Part shown: one piece after another, positions 43,998 through 53,056 of the stretch
How the letters are laid out: every line of letters starts with the position of its first letter
Position numbering within the stretch: the first letter of the stretch is position 1
Source of the DNA: Sporosarcina beigongshangi
Lineage (GTDB): Bacteria; Actinomycetota; Actinomycetes; Actinomycetales; Micrococcaceae
Assembly (NCBI RefSeq): GCF_016820535.1
Contig: NZ_JADHDY010000007.1
Coordinates: forward strand, 26,033-90,032
Direction: 5' to 3'
Length of the DNA stretch: 64,000 bases
The notes under the pieces: model-generated
What the model saw: only the letters and a program-made list of their open reading frames with translations
Database searches by the model: none
What the model was told of the DNA's origin: nothing
Program-made: the position numbers and the translations under genes

Positions 43998-44405
43998 CTA
44001 CTCAGCCTCGGTGCTCTCGGCGGCCTCTGCCTCTTCGGCCTTCTTGGCCTTCGGGGTGATGGCTTCCTTGACAACGACGTTCTTGGCTTCCGGTGCCACG
44101 AAGGGAACCTTCTCGGCCTTGGTCTTCAAGGTGCCTTCGGCGCCCTTGATGCCCTTGAACTTCTGCCAGTCACCGGTGATCTTCAAGAGCTTGAAGACCT
44201 GCTCGGACGGCTGTGCGCCGACGCCGAGCCAGTACTGTGCACGGTCCGAGTTGATCTCGATGAACGAGGGCTGCTCGGTGGGGTGGTACTTGCCGATCTC
44301 CTCGATGGCACGGCCATCACGCTTGGCGCGTGAATCCATGACGACGACGCGGTAGAACGGGGCGCGCATCTTACCAAAGCGCTTAAGGCGAATCTTTACG
44401 GCCAC
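43998..44405 (-). CDS. rpsP: 30S ribosomal protein S16
   Basis: 135 aa: [42 protein letters not shown]... with a long Lys/Glu/Ala-rich C-terminal extension (residues 95-135), common in actinobacteria. GTG at 44405 has GGAG 11 nt upstream. It heads the ribosomal and RNA-processing operon rpsP-khpA-rimM-trmD. Confidence 0.97.
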   Translation of the reverse strand: MAVKIRLKRFGKMRAPFYRVVVMDSRAKRDGRAIEEIGKYHPTEQPSFIEINSDRAQYWLGVGAQPSEQVFKLLKITGDWQKFKGIKGAEGTLKTKAEKVPFVAPEAKNVVVKEAITPKAKKAEEAEAAESTEAE

Positions 44406-44645
44406 TTTTGTGGTTACTCCTGGTTCGAAAAAGGGGCGAAATCCGTTTTACGCTCCCGTGGGGCGGGCCGTGCTGCGGACTTCTAAGGACAGGATCATCA
44501 CACGGAGAGAGGGGCCATGCGGATCGAGTACCTGTCCATTATGCCAGAAGATCCCCAAGCCGTGCGACGTGTGACAACTTCCATGCCAAGTGTTGTCCCC
44601 CACGTTGACTTTCGTCCAGGCGTTCGCGCGGTCCGGAAGCGGGGA

Positions 44646-45098
44646 CTATTCGGCGGAGTAGAAGAACAGGCCCATCTTGGCGTTGTCCTCGGCGGCGGCG
44701 AGTGCGGTGGCGGCCATGGCCGCCAGGGCGCGCAGCAGCGGCTCGGTCACCTCGGGCGTGGATTCCATTTCCTCGGCGGCGGCCCACTCGGCTGCCAGGT
44801 CCACAACGTCCTCGGGGTCTTCCGGTGCGTTGAGTTCCGCGAAGACCTCAAGTAGGGCGTCCGGCACAGCAAACAGCGTGTCCAGTTCAATGTCAACGAG
44901 GCTCAGTTCAGCCGCTACGCCGGTTGCATGGACCTTCTTGACGGCAAATTCGCCAAGCACTTCAATCTCGAAGTCGCTCAGGCCGGGGGTCGGCAGCACC
45001 GGCACGTCGATTGAAGGCGATTTTCCGGCCTCGCGGGCCTTGGCCCGGGCTACTGCCTGATGGTGGTCGGCGATGAAGAACTCAGAGTAATTGGCCAC
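44646..45098 (-). CDS. Hypothetical protein, acidic, unknown family
   Basis: 150 aa. GTG at 45098 has AAAGG 7 nt upstream and codon use matches its neighbours, so it is a real gene. I do not recognise a family. The protein is acidic, with a beta-rich middle (DFEIEVLGEFAVKKVHATGVAAELSLVDIELDTLFAVPDALLEVF) and a helical tail. It lies alone between rpsP and the VOC gene, 53 bp before the latter ends. Confidence 0.75.
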   Translation of the reverse strand: MANYSEFFIADHHQAVARAKAREAGKSPSIDVPVLPTPGLSDFEIEVLGEFAVKKVHATGVAAELSLVDIELDTLFAVPDALLEVFAELNAPEDPEDVVDLAAEWAAAEEMESTPEVTEPLLRALAAMAATALAAAEDNAKMGLFFYSAE

Positions 45099-45151
45099 GC
45101 ACAAGCCTTTCAAGTTGATGGTCCGGCGCGGGTGGCCGGGGCGCCCGCCTA

Positions 45152-46036
45152 TTACTTGGCGGACTGTCCAGCATCAACACTAACGCGAATTCGGTTGTTC
45201 CACGGATCGTTGAAGCTGATCTCCGCGCCGGTGTCGGCGACGGCGATGCGATGGCGGGCCAAACGCTCGCGGAGGGAGCCGACGTCGTCCGTCCCTGGCA
45301 CCCGGATCAGGACCTCACCCAGGCCTAGCGTGTCCTTGCGGGGGCCGGCGCCGCGGCTATTCCACACATTCATGGCCATGTGGTGGTGGTAGCCGCCGGC
45401 GGAAACGAAGAGGGCCTGGCCGTGGAAGCCTGAGGTCTTTTCGAAACCGAGGGTGTTGACGTAGAACTGCTCGGCCGTCTTGACGTCGCCCACCTGGAGG
45501 TGGACGTGGCCAATGTCGGCCGCGGACTGGCGCTGGCCCACGACGGACTCCTCGGTGAGGTGCTGCTGGAGGTAGTGCTGGGGAGAAAGCGCCAGGGAAT
45601 CCATTTCCACCTCGCCGTTCTTCCAGCTCCAGGCGTCGCGGGGGCGGTCCCAGTACAGTTCGATCCCGTTGCCCTCCGGGTCGGTGAAGTAGAACGCCTC
45701 AGACACCAGGTGGTCTGCACTGCCGGCGAACGCCTGCGGGCTGTACTGCGCCGCCGATGCAACCGTGGCAGCCAGCGACGCCTGGTCGTTGAACAGCAGG
45801 GCCGTGTGGAACAGCCCCGCCTCACCGCGACCCGGAATGTGGAGACCGCCGGCGGGCTGCAGGTGCACGAGCGGAGTGCTGCCGCGACCCAGGTACTGGC
45901 CGCCGTCAGCCTCGGCGACGATGTCCAGGCCGAGGGCCTTTTGGTAGTAGTTGCTCATCATGGTCATGTCGCCCACCTTGAGCATCACGGTGCCCATGGT
46001 GAGGTCGGCGGATAGCAGGTCGTTTGATGCAGTCAT
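45152..46036 (-). CDS. Two-domain VOC protein, catechol 2,3-dioxygenase-like
   Basis: 294 aa with two VOC modules: residues 15-135 (GTVMLKVGDMTMMSNYYQKALGLDIV, FYFTDPEGNGIELYWDRP) and 170-285 (DIGHVHLQVGDVKTAEQFYVNTLGFEKTS, GYHHHMAMNVWNSRGAG). His and Glu in the second module (GHVHL, HHMAMN) are the expected metal ligands. It resembles CatE-type ring-cleavage dioxygenases, but the substrate is open. ATG at 46036 is preceded by GGAGACACC. Confidence 0.88.
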   Translation of the reverse strand: MTASNDLLSADLTMGTVMLKVGDMTMMSNYYQKALGLDIVAEADGGQYLGRGSTPLVHLQPAGGLHIPGRGEAGLFHTALLFNDQASLAATVASAAQYSPQAFAGSADHLVSEAFYFTDPEGNGIELYWDRPRDAWSWKNGEVEMDSLALSPQHYLQQHLTEESVVGQRQSAADIGHVHLQVGDVKTAEQFYVNTLGFEKTSGFHGQALFVSAGGYHHHMAMNVWNSRGAGPRKDTLGLGEVLIRVPGTDDVGSLRERLARHRIAVADTGAEISFNDPWNNRIRVSVDAGQSAK

Positions 46037-46092
46037 GGTGTCTCCAAGGTTTGTCGTTGCCTATATAGTAGCAAACTACTTGAAGCTTCAAG

Positions 46093-46638
46093 TTATTCCC
46101 TGGGGTGGGGGCCGGGGTCGCAGCGGGCCACGCCGGCGTCCAGCAGCGCACGCATGGCCACCCGCGGGCCGACGGCATCCAGCCCAAGTTCCTTTTCATG
46201 GCGGCGCAGTGCACGCAGCCCCGGGCCCTGGTCCGGATCCGCCATTTCCACAAATCCGCAGCTGGCGTAGAAGGGTGCGTTGAAGGGAACATTCCGGAAG
46301 GTGCACAGGGTCATGGCGTGGAAGCCCGATTCAAAGGCCCAGGCCTTGGCCGCCTGGACCAGGGCACGGCCGATCCCCTGCCGCACATACCCGGAAGCCA
46401 CGGCGAGCTGTTCCAGGTGCGCAACGCCGTCCACAATTTCCAGGCGGACAAACCCCACCGGCGGCCGCCCTGCCACCATGATGTGGAACGCGGCGGCATA
46501 CTCCGAGGGATCGCCGGGCGGCGGGAAGTTCGCGGTGCTGACGGCAGGGCTGAGCGATTCGAAAGCCTCATCCGCCTCCGCCTCGATGGCGGGCAGAAGC
46601 GCAAACTCACTCAGGGCCGCCGGCCGGATCTCCCACAT
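46093..46638 (-). CDS. GNAT family N-acetyltransferase
   Basis: 181 aa. Acetyl-CoA motif A is LEQLAVASGYVRQGIGRALVQAA (Q-x-x-G-x-G); motif B-like MTLCTFRNVPFNAPFYASCGF. Substrate unknown. It lies between the VOC gene and the hydrolase-like gene on the same strand; 29 bp separate it from the latter. Confidence 0.88.
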   Translation of the reverse strand: MWEIRPAALSEFALLPAIEAEADEAFESLSPAVSTANFPPPGDPSEYAAAFHIMVAGRPPVGFVRLEIVDGVAHLEQLAVASGYVRQGIGRALVQAAKAWAFESGFHAMTLCTFRNVPFNAPFYASCGFVEMADPDQGPGLRALRRHEKELGLDAVGPRVAMRALLDAGVARCDPGPHPRE

Positions 46639-46667
46639 GCAAAGAGCCTATCCCCCGGCGCCGACAT

Positions 46668-47363
46668 TCAGCCGGCCTGTGCCGACTTCCCAATGAATGC
46701 CTCAATGAGTCGTGCGCCCTCCGGGCTGTCCTGTGGGCGGGGCCCGCTGCGCAGGGCCGTGTGGTGCGCCCCGGTGCTCGCGAGGAAGCCCGCAACCTCT
46801 TCATAGAGCGGCTCCCATCCCCCGGTCAGCACCATGGTGGGCACCCCGGGGATGATGTGCAGCGGTGCCTCGGCGGTGGGTCGCTGCAGCCTGGCACGGG
46901 CGGCCCGCCGGGCCTCCGGTTCCTGGGTTCCGACGGCGGGGCTGGCCAGCAGCGCGTTGAACTCCCGCAGGAAGCGGGCGTCGTCCAGCTCCGGTGCGCG
47001 GGCGTACAGTTCGTCGACCCGCTGCGAATATGCTGCCGTGGCGGGAAGCTCGGCGGTGAGCGAGGCCAGCAGCGGCTCAACCAGGACCAGGGAGGCCACC
47101 AGGTCCGGGCGCTCCACCGCTGCCATCATGGCGGCCGGGGCCCCCTGTGCGTGTGCCACAACATGCCCGCCGCTGCCCAGCGCCTCGACAACGGATTCCG
47201 CGTCGGCGGCAAAGTCCGTGGCCACGGGAGGATCGACGGCATCAAACCCCTTGCGCTTGAGAAAGAGGCAGTCGTAGCTCCCGGCCAGGCGGTGCTGGGC
47301 GGGCCAAGCGGCCGCGCCATAGCCGTCCACGCCATGGACAAACACAATCCGGGTTTTGCTCAT
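46668..47363 (-). CDS. Alpha/beta-hydrolase fold protein without the nucleophile serine
   Basis: 231 aa with the hydrolase fold: N-terminal RIVFVHGVDGYG (oxyanion HG), VVAHAQGAPAAMMAAVERPDLVASLVLVEP and C-terminal TMVLTGGWEPLYEE. The nucleophile elbow, normally GxSxG, reads AHAQG, so the serine is Ala and catalysis by the usual mechanism is not possible. It may be a binding protein or use another residue. ATG at 47363 lacks a strong ribosome-binding site. Confidence 0.8.
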   Translation of the reverse strand: MSKTRIVFVHGVDGYGAAAWPAQHRLAGSYDCLFLKRKGFDAVDPPVATDFAADAESVVEALGSGGHVVAHAQGAPAAMMAAVERPDLVASLVLVEPLLASLTAELPATAAYSQRVDELYARAPELDDARFLREFNALLASPAVGTQEPEARRAARARLQRPTAEAPLHIIPGVPTMVLTGGWEPLYEEVAGFLASTGAHHTALRSGPRPQDSPEGARLIEAFIGKSAQAG

Positions 47364-47499
47364 CTAAACAGGCTACCGGTTCGCAGCTGCCACGCCGGAA
47401 ATATGGCGAAGGTCCGACATCGCCCAGGCCGGCGCCCGGTGGACTCCGGGCGCGGGCCGGCGTTGCCGACGCAGCCCGGCGGCGGGTGCCGGGATACGC

Positions 47500-47547
47500 A
47501 AAAGGCCCCGTCCGGCGTCGTAGGTCAACGCGGACGGGGCCTTCCGG
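47500..47547 (-). terminator. Terminator of ffh
   Basis: AAGGCCCCGTCCG and CGGACGGGGCCTT (13 bp perfect; 47502-47514 with 47531-47543) are followed by TTTTGCG on the minus strand, 12 bp after the ffh stop. Confidence 0.85.
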
Positions 47548-47554
47548 GGAAGGG

Positions 47555-49126
47555 TTACTTGCCCAGGAACTTCTCAAAACCCTTGGGCAGGTTCAGGCTG
47601 GTGGGGTCGAAGTCCTCGGCGCCGGCACCGAAGGCGGCGCCCGTGGGCACGGCCGGGGCGCTGGCCTTCTCCTGCGCGGCCTTCAGCTCGGCGGCGGCCT
47701 TGGCGGGGTTGCCGGAGCGGGCCTTCTTCTTGGGGGCCTGCTTGCCCTTGCGGGCGCTCTTGAAGCCGCCGGGGCCTGCGACGCCGGGCATGCCGGGGAT
47801 GCCGCCGCCCTGGGCCAGCTTCTTCATCATCTTCTGGGCCTGGCCGAAGCGCTCCAGCAGGCCGTTGACCTCTGAGACGTGCACGCCGGAACCGCGGGCG
47901 ATGCGGGCGCGGCGGGAGCCGTTGATGATCTTCGGGGCGACGCGCTCGTGCGGGGTCATGGAGCGGACGATGGCCTCGACGCGGTCGATCTCGCGCTCGT
48001 CGAAGTTTTCCAGCTGCTGGCGCATCCCGGCAGCGCCGGGCATCATCATGAGCATCTTCTTCATGGAGCCCATTTTGCGGATCTGCTGCATCTGGGCGAG
48101 GAAGTCGTCGAGGGTGAAGTCTTCCTGGTCGGCGAACTTCTGCGCCATGCGCTCGGCTTCGCCCTTGTCCCAGTTCTTCTCAGCCTGCTCGATGAGCGTG
48201 AGGACGTCGCCCATGTCCAGGATGCGGCTGGCCATGCGGTCCGGGTGGAAGAGCTCGAAGTCGTCCAGGGACTCGCCGGTGGAGGCGAACATGACGGGCT
48301 TGCCGGTGATCGAGGCGACGGACAGGGCCGCACCGCCCCGGGCGTCGCCGTCGAGCTTGGTCAGGACGACGCCGGTGAAGTTGACGCCCTCGTTGAAGGC
48401 CTGGGCCGTGTTGACGGCGTCCTGGCCGATCATGGCATCAATGACGAAGAGGACTTCGTCGGGGTTGATGGCGGCGCGGATGTCCGCGGCCTGCTTCATC
48501 AGTTCGGCGTCGATGCCCAGGCGGCCGGCGGTGTCGACGATGACGACGTCGTGCAGCTTGGACTTGGCCTCGGCCAGGCCGGCCATGGCGACCGCGACGG
48601 GATCGCCCGTGGCTGATTCAAATTCGCTGGACACGCCGGGGTGCGGGGCGAAGACGGGGACGCCTGCGCGCTCACCGTTGACCTGCAGCTGCTTGACGGC
48701 GTTGGGGCGCTGGAGGTCGGCGGCGACCAGCAGCGGGCTGTGGCCCTGGCCCTTGAGCCACTTGGACAGCTTTCCGGCGAGCGTGGTCTTTCCGGCACCC
48801 TGGAGGCCGGCCAGCATGATGACGGTGGGCGGGTTCTTGGCCAGGTTGATGCGGCGGGTTTCCCCACCCAAAATCGCGACGAGTTCCTCGTTGACGATCT
48901 TGACGATCTGCTGCGCCGGGTTCAGGGCCTCGTTGACCTCGGCACCGAGGGCACGTTCACGGATCTTGGCGGTGAACTCTCGCACCACGGGCACGGCAAC
49001 GTCGGCGTCCAGCAGGGCGCGGCGGATCTCGCGGACTGTTGCATCGACGTCGGCCTCGCTCAGCCTGCCCTTGCCGCGCAGATTCTTAAAAGTTGCTGTC
49101 AGGCGATCAGATAGGGAGTTGAACAC
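47555..49126 (-). CDS. ffh: Signal recognition particle GTPase Ffh
   Basis: 523 aa. It binds signal sequences on the ribosome together with 4.5S RNA. N domain, G domain with GLQGAGKTTLAGKLSKWLK, DTAGRLGIDAELMKQ and TKLDGDARGG, then the Met-rich M domain (KMGSMKKMLMMMPGAAGM, GSGVHVSEVNGLLERF) and a Lys/Ala-rich tail. GTG at 49126 (VFNSLSDRL) is the family start; its ribosome-binding site is poor and a strong hairpin lies 40 bp upstream. The partner FtsY is at 54.3-55.5 kb. Confidence 0.96.
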   Translation of the reverse strand: MFNSLSDRLTATFKNLRGKGRLSEADVDATVREIRRALLDADVAVPVVREFTAKIRERALGAEVNEALNPAQQIVKIVNEELVAILGGETRRINLAKNPPTVIMLAGLQGAGKTTLAGKLSKWLKGQGHSPLLVAADLQRPNAVKQLQVNGERAGVPVFAPHPGVSSEFESATGDPVAVAMAGLAEAKSKLHDVVIVDTAGRLGIDAELMKQAADIRAAINPDEVLFVIDAMIGQDAVNTAQAFNEGVNFTGVVLTKLDGDARGGAALSVASITGKPVMFASTGESLDDFELFHPDRMASRILDMGDVLTLIEQAEKNWDKGEAERMAQKFADQEDFTLDDFLAQMQQIRKMGSMKKMLMMMPGAAGMRQQLENFDEREIDRVEAIVRSMTPHERVAPKIINGSRRARIARGSGVHVSEVNGLLERFGQAQKMMKKLAQGGGIPGMPGVAGPGGFKSARKGKQAPKKKARSGNPAKAAAELKAAQEKASAPAVPTGAAFGAGAEDFDPTSLNLPKGFEKFLGK

Positions 49127-49164
49127 GCGCCGCGCACTTCTTTCGTCAGGAATCACCAACGCCG

Positions 49165-49193
49165 GCGCGGCCAGGCCAGCAGCCTGGCCGCGC
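49165..49193 (-). promoter_or_regulatory. Perfect hairpin in the ffh upstream region
   Basis: GCGCGGCCAGGC (49165-49176) pairs with GCCTGGCCGCGC (49182-49193) across a 5-nt loop, 39 bp upstream of the ffh start. It may be a 5'-UTR structure. The rest of the 301-bp spacer to the next gene holds no recognised feature beyond promoters that I cannot pinpoint. Confidence 0.45.
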
Positions 49194-49427
49194 ACGTGAC
49201 GCGGCAATATACGTTAATCAGGATGAGACCGGCGGGCGGCTTGTGGCCGTCCCACTCCCTTTCCTGAGGGACTCAACTATCAAGGGTATCAACTGCGCGG
49301 CCCCTTCGCTGCACATGGCACCCAGCTCTGCCAGTTGCGCGGCCCATAGTTTGTCCTGCCCCAAAACCTACCGACCTTCCGGGCCCGTGTCCACAAAAAC
49401 ACGCCAATGCCATGGCATGCTGGAAAC

Positions 49428-50918
49428 GTGACCAAGACCACCGCACCCTCCGCCCCTGTTTCTTCCATGCACGACGCCGGGTCCCCGGCTGCCGCGCCCG
49501 GCTCCAGCGGGCGGATCAAGACACTGGTGATTCTGGGCGCCTCGGGCGACCTTACAGGCCGATTGCTGCTGCCAGGCGTGGCACGCCTGATCGCCTCGGG
49601 CCGGGCATCCGGCCTCGCCCTGGTGGGCGCCGGCAGCGACGACTGGTCAGCAGCCCGCTGGCAGGAACGCCTGGACAAGAGCTTCGCCGAGGCCCTCACC
49701 GACGACCCCGCCGCCACCGACGAGGGCCGGGCGGAGCTGCGCCGCATGAAGGAGGCCAGCAGCTACCACCAGGTCGATGTCACCGCCAAGGGTGCGCTGG
49801 GCGAGCTCCTCAAGACCGTGGAAGGCCCCGTGGCCCTGTACTTTGCGCTGCCGCCCGCCATCAGCGAACAGGCCTGCAAGGTGGTGCTGAAGAAGGAACT
49901 TCCGCCGGGCACACGCCTGGTCATGGAGAAGCCGTTCGGCTCGAGTGCGGATTCCGCCAAGCAGCTCAACGCCACCCTGGCCAGGCTGGTGCCAGAGGAC
50001 CACATCCACCGTGTTGACCACTTCCTGGGCAAGTCCACGGTGCTGAACATCATGGGGCTGCGTTTTGCCAACCGGCTGCTGGAACACTCGTGGGACAGCG
50101 CGCACATTGAAAAGGTGGAGATCGTCTTTGACGAGTCGCTGACCCTGGAAAACCGGGCCAGGTACTATGACCACGCGGGCGCCGGACGCGACATGATCCA
50201 AAGCCACCTGCTCCAAATAATGGCGATCATGGCCATGGACCCGCCGGCAACACTGGGCGAAAACGACGTCCGCTCCAATATTGCCGCCGTGCTGCGCGCC
50301 AGCACGATCGGCCCGGCAGGGTCCCTGGATTTCTCCGCCCACACCCGGCGTGCACGGTACACGGCCGGCACCATCGGGGACCGCAAGGTTCCCGACTACC
50401 TGGACGAGGAGGGCGTGGACCCCGCCAACGGCACCGAGACGCTCGCCGAAGTTGAGGTGTACGTCAACAACTGGCGGTGGGCCGGTGTGCCGTTCATCCT
50501 CCGCTCCGGCAAGGCCCTGGGCCGGACCCGCAAGGAAGCCGTTGTCACGTTCCGACCCGTCCCCCACCTGCCCGTTGGGTTCAAGGGAGCGGACTCCCCC
50601 ACCCGCCTGCACATCGGCTTCGGCCCCGACACCCTGACCCTGGACTTTGACGTCAACGGTCCCGGCAACCTGTTCACCCTGGACCGTGTCCAGCTCGAGG
50701 CGGAGCTCGCCAACAACCCGGTGTTGCCTTACGGTGAAGTGCTCGACGGCGTCCTGGCCGCGGACCCGCTGTTGTCAGTGCGCGGGGACACGGCCGAGGA
50801 ATGCTGGCGCATTGTTGAACCGGCGTTTGCCGCATGGAAAGCGGACGAGGTTCCCATGGAGGAATACCCTGCAGGATCCCCTGGCCCCGCGGGCTGGACC
50901 ACGTCCAACGAGGAATAG
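49428..50918 (+). CDS. zwf: Glucose-6-phosphate dehydrogenase
   Basis: 496 aa. It oxidises glucose 6-phosphate to 6-phosphogluconolactone. Cofactor motif VILGASGDLTGRLLLPGVARL, phosphate site MEKPFGSS and catalytic IHRVDHFLGKSTVLNIMGLRFANRL, then EVEVYVNNWRWAGVPFILRSGKALG. The GASGDLTGRLL version differs from the usual GATGDLSRRKL, so this may be the second, less typical paralogue. GTG at 49428 has TGGAAAC upstream; an in-frame ATG lies 7 codons earlier. Downstream is a 22-bp hairpin. Confidence 0.9.
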   Translation: MTKTTAPSAPVSSMHDAGSPAAAPGSSGRIKTLVILGASGDLTGRLLLPGVARLIASGRASGLALVGAGSDDWSAARWQERLDKSFAEALTDDPAATDEGRAELRRMKEASSYHQVDVTAKGALGELLKTVEGPVALYFALPPAISEQACKVVLKKELPPGTRLVMEKPFGSSADSAKQLNATLARLVPEDHIHRVDHFLGKSTVLNIMGLRFANRLLEHSWDSAHIEKVEIVFDESLTLENRARYYDHAGAGRDMIQSHLLQIMAIMAMDPPATLGENDVRSNIAAVLRASTIGPAGSLDFSAHTRRARYTAGTIGDRKVPDYLDEEGVDPANGTETLAEVEVYVNNWRWAGVPFILRSGKALGRTRKEAVVTFRPVPHLPVGFKGADSPTRLHIGFGPDTLTLDFDVNGPGNLFTLDRVQLEAELANNPVLPYGEVLDGVLAADPLLSVRGDTAEECWRIVEPAFAAWKADEVPMEEYPAGSPGPAGWTTSNEE

Positions 50919-50991
50919 CCCTCCGATGAGGTGTGGGAAAACAACGCCGGCAAAGCGTTGAGGAGTGGGAAGACGGCGTATCCACAGCGTT

Positions 50992-51039
50992 GAGAAACGA
51001 GATAAGCCCCAACGAAAGTTGGGGCTTATCTCGTTTCTC
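50992..51039 (+). terminator. 22-bp perfect hairpin with GAAA tetraloop after zwf
   Basis: 50992-51013 pairs without mismatch with 51018-51039 over the stable tetraloop GAAA. It lies 74 bp after the zwf stop. As a palindrome it can act on both strands. Confidence 0.85.
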
Positions 51040-51098
51040 GACAGGAAGACAGCCGCGCCATCTGGCGCCCCGGCTTTTCCCTGAGACTGACTCTGTGT

Positions 51099-51216
51099 GG
51101 CACAGGGGGCTGAAGTTCTAATTCGCCCTTGCTAATTCAGCCACCCAGGCGGCTAGGGGGCTGCTGTTCTAATCGGCCCCCTGTGCAACGCCATCCGATT
51201 AGAACAACAGCCCCCC
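51099..51216. repeat. Direct-plus-inverted repeat element between zwf and glnK
   Basis: GGGGGCTG-NNG-TTCTAATYCG occurs at 51105-51125 and 51156-51176; the second copy pairs with an inverted copy at 51195-51216 with one mismatch. GGCACAGGGGG (51099-51109) is also inverted at 51177-51186 (CCCCCTGTGC). No gene is seen here. The design, two direct copies plus one inverted, matches the unrelated sequence at 12079-12174. Confidence 0.75.
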
Positions 51217-51285
51217 GAACGCATATTGTCCGCTTCGGATGACAGGAAACACGCCACACAGTCCACCGACTCGCCCACCGGCGGT

Positions 51286-51624
51286 TCAGATGGCGGAGAC
51301 TCCGCGTTCCCCGGTCCGGACCCGGACCGCCTCGAAGACCTCGATCATCCAGACCTTGCCGTCGCCGGCGCTGCCGGTGTTGGAACTCGCCACGATGATG
51401 TCCATCAAGTCCCAGGCCTGTTCATCGGTGGCAAGGACCTCGATGCGCACCTTGGCGTGCAGATCCACTGTGTATTCGGCGCCGCGGTAGATTTCGGTGT
51501 GGCCGCGCTGGCGCCCGTAGCCGTGGGCGCTGCTGACGGTCAGCCCCTGGACGCCGAAGCTCTCCAGCGCGTTGCGGACATCGTCGAGCTGTTCAGGCCG
51601 GATGATGGCCGTGATGAGTTTCAT
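51286..51624 (-). CDS. glnK: Nitrogen regulatory protein PII
   Basis: 112 aa with MKLITAIIRPEQLDDVRNAL, T-loop GYGRQRGHTEIYRGAEYTVDLHAKVRIEV (Tyr in EYTVD is the usual adenylylation/uridylylation site) and C-terminal TGSAGDGKVWMIEVFEAVRVRTGERG. It senses 2-oxoglutarate and ATP/ADP and blocks AmtB. ATG at 51624 overlaps the amtB stop by 4 bp (ATGA). Confidence 0.97.
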   Translation of the reverse strand: MKLITAIIRPEQLDDVRNALESFGVQGLTVSSAHGYGRQRGHTEIYRGAEYTVDLHAKVRIEVLATDEQAWDLMDIIVASSNTGSAGDGKVWMIEVFEAVRVRTGERGVSAI

Positions 51625-52976
51625 GCGTCTACCTTTTCTTCGCTGGTACGGTCGGTGCTGCTGAATGCGGCGGGCTGCTCCGCCATCGGATGGAAGCTGC
51701 CGGAGGTGCGCCCGCCAATGTCGTAAGCCGATTCAGCGTGGACGGAGACGTCGATCCCGGCCGATTCATGCGCCCCGGAGATCCGGAAGCCCATGGTCTT
51801 GTTGATGATCCAGCCGATGGCATAGGCCATGACGAAGGAATAAACCATGACGGCGCCGGCGGCGATCGCCTGCTTGCCCAGCAGCTCCAGCCCTCCGCCG
51901 TAGAACAGGCCCTGCCCTGCGGCGGGTGAATTGGGATCGGCGGCCAGGCCAATGAACAGGGTGCCGACGAGGCCGCCCACAAGGTGGACGCCAACGACGT
52001 CAAGCGAGTCGTCGATCCCCAGGCGGTACTTCAGGCCAACTGCCCAGGCGCACAGGGCCCCGGCCAGCACGCCCAGCACGATCGACCACATGGGCGTCAG
52101 TGCTGAACAGGCGGGCGTGATGGCAACCAGGCCGGCGACGGCGCCCGATGCAGCTCCCAGCGAGGTGGCGTGCCCGTCGCGGAGCTTCTCCACGACAAGC
52201 CAGCCCAGGATGGCTGCGGCGGGGGCGGCAAGGGTGTTGATCCAGGCATAACCTGCAACGGCGTTGGCGCCAAGGGCGGAACCGGCGTTGAAGCCGAACC
52301 AGCCGAACCAGAGCAGACCCGCGCCGAGCATCACGAACGGCAGGTTGTGGGGGCGGTGGCTGGGATCCTTGCCGAACCCCTTGCGCTTGCCCAAGATCAA
52401 TGCCAAGGCCAGGGCGGCTGCGCCGGCGTTGATGTGGACCGCCGTGCCGCCGGCAAAGTCGATGGCCCCCAGGCCCTGGCCGATCCAGCCGCCCGTGGGG
52501 TTGCCCTCGGCGTCCTCCGTGAAGGAGAACACCCAGTGGGCCACGGGGAAGTAGACCAGCGACACCCAGACGGCGGCGAAGGTCATCCAGGCCCCGAACT
52601 TGGCCCGGTCGGCGATGGCCCCGGTGATGAGGGCGACGGTGATGATGGCAAAGACTGCCTGGAATCCCACGAACACGATTTCCGGGATCGTGCCCACCAG
52701 CGGGGCGCCGCTGCCGGTGTCAAGGACGCCCTGCAGACCCAGCTTCTCCAGCGGGTTGCCGAGCAGCCCGCCGCCGAGGTCGGTGCCGAAGGCTGCGGAG
52801 TAACCAAACATGATCCACAGGACCGCAACAATTCCGATGGCGCCGAAGCTCATCATCATCATATTCAGGACGGCCTTGGCGCGGGTCATGCCGCCGTAGA
52901 AGAACGCAAGGCCCGGTGTCATCAGCAGAACCAGGGCTGCCGAGATCAGGACCCATGCCGTGTCGCCAGTGTTCAT
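51621..52976 (-). CDS. amtB: Ammonium transporter AmtB
   Basis: 451 aa, 11 membrane helices starting at DTAWVLISAALVLLMTPGLAFFYGG, with the family motifs FYGGMTRAKAVLNMM, DFAGGTAVHINAGAAALALAL (first pore His) and GVHLVGGLVGTLF (second pore His). It takes up ammonium. ATG at 52976. It forms an operon with glnK and has a GlnR-type box upstream. Confidence 0.97.
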   Translation of the reverse strand: MNTGDTAWVLISAALVLLMTPGLAFFYGGMTRAKAVLNMMMMSFGAIGIVAVLWIMFGYSAAFGTDLGGGLLGNPLEKLGLQGVLDTGSGAPLVGTIPEIVFVGFQAVFAIITVALITGAIADRAKFGAWMTFAAVWVSLVYFPVAHWVFSFTEDAEGNPTGGWIGQGLGAIDFAGGTAVHINAGAAALALALILGKRKGFGKDPSHRPHNLPFVMLGAGLLWFGWFGFNAGSALGANAVAGYAWINTLAAPAAAILGWLVVEKLRDGHATSLGAASGAVAGLVAITPACSALTPMWSIVLGVLAGALCAWAVGLKYRLGIDDSLDVVGVHLVGGLVGTLFIGLAADPNSPAAGQGLFYGGGLELLGKQAIAAGAVMVYSFVMAYAIGWIINKTMGFRISGAHESAGIDVSVHAESAYDIGGRTSGSFHPMAEQPAAFSSTDRTSEEKVDA

Positions 52977-53056
52977 TGGACCGGCCTTTCATTGCAGGAG
53001 GAGTGGCGACCGCCGGGGCGGTGCTCTTTGTACTCTTGCAATGCTGGTCGACCCAT

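Noticed and set aside
44517-44855. Plus-strand open frame starting after GAGAGAGGGGCC
   Set aside because: The ribosome-binding site looks good, but most of the frame is antisense to the better supported unknown gene and the protein is low-complexity with no motif.
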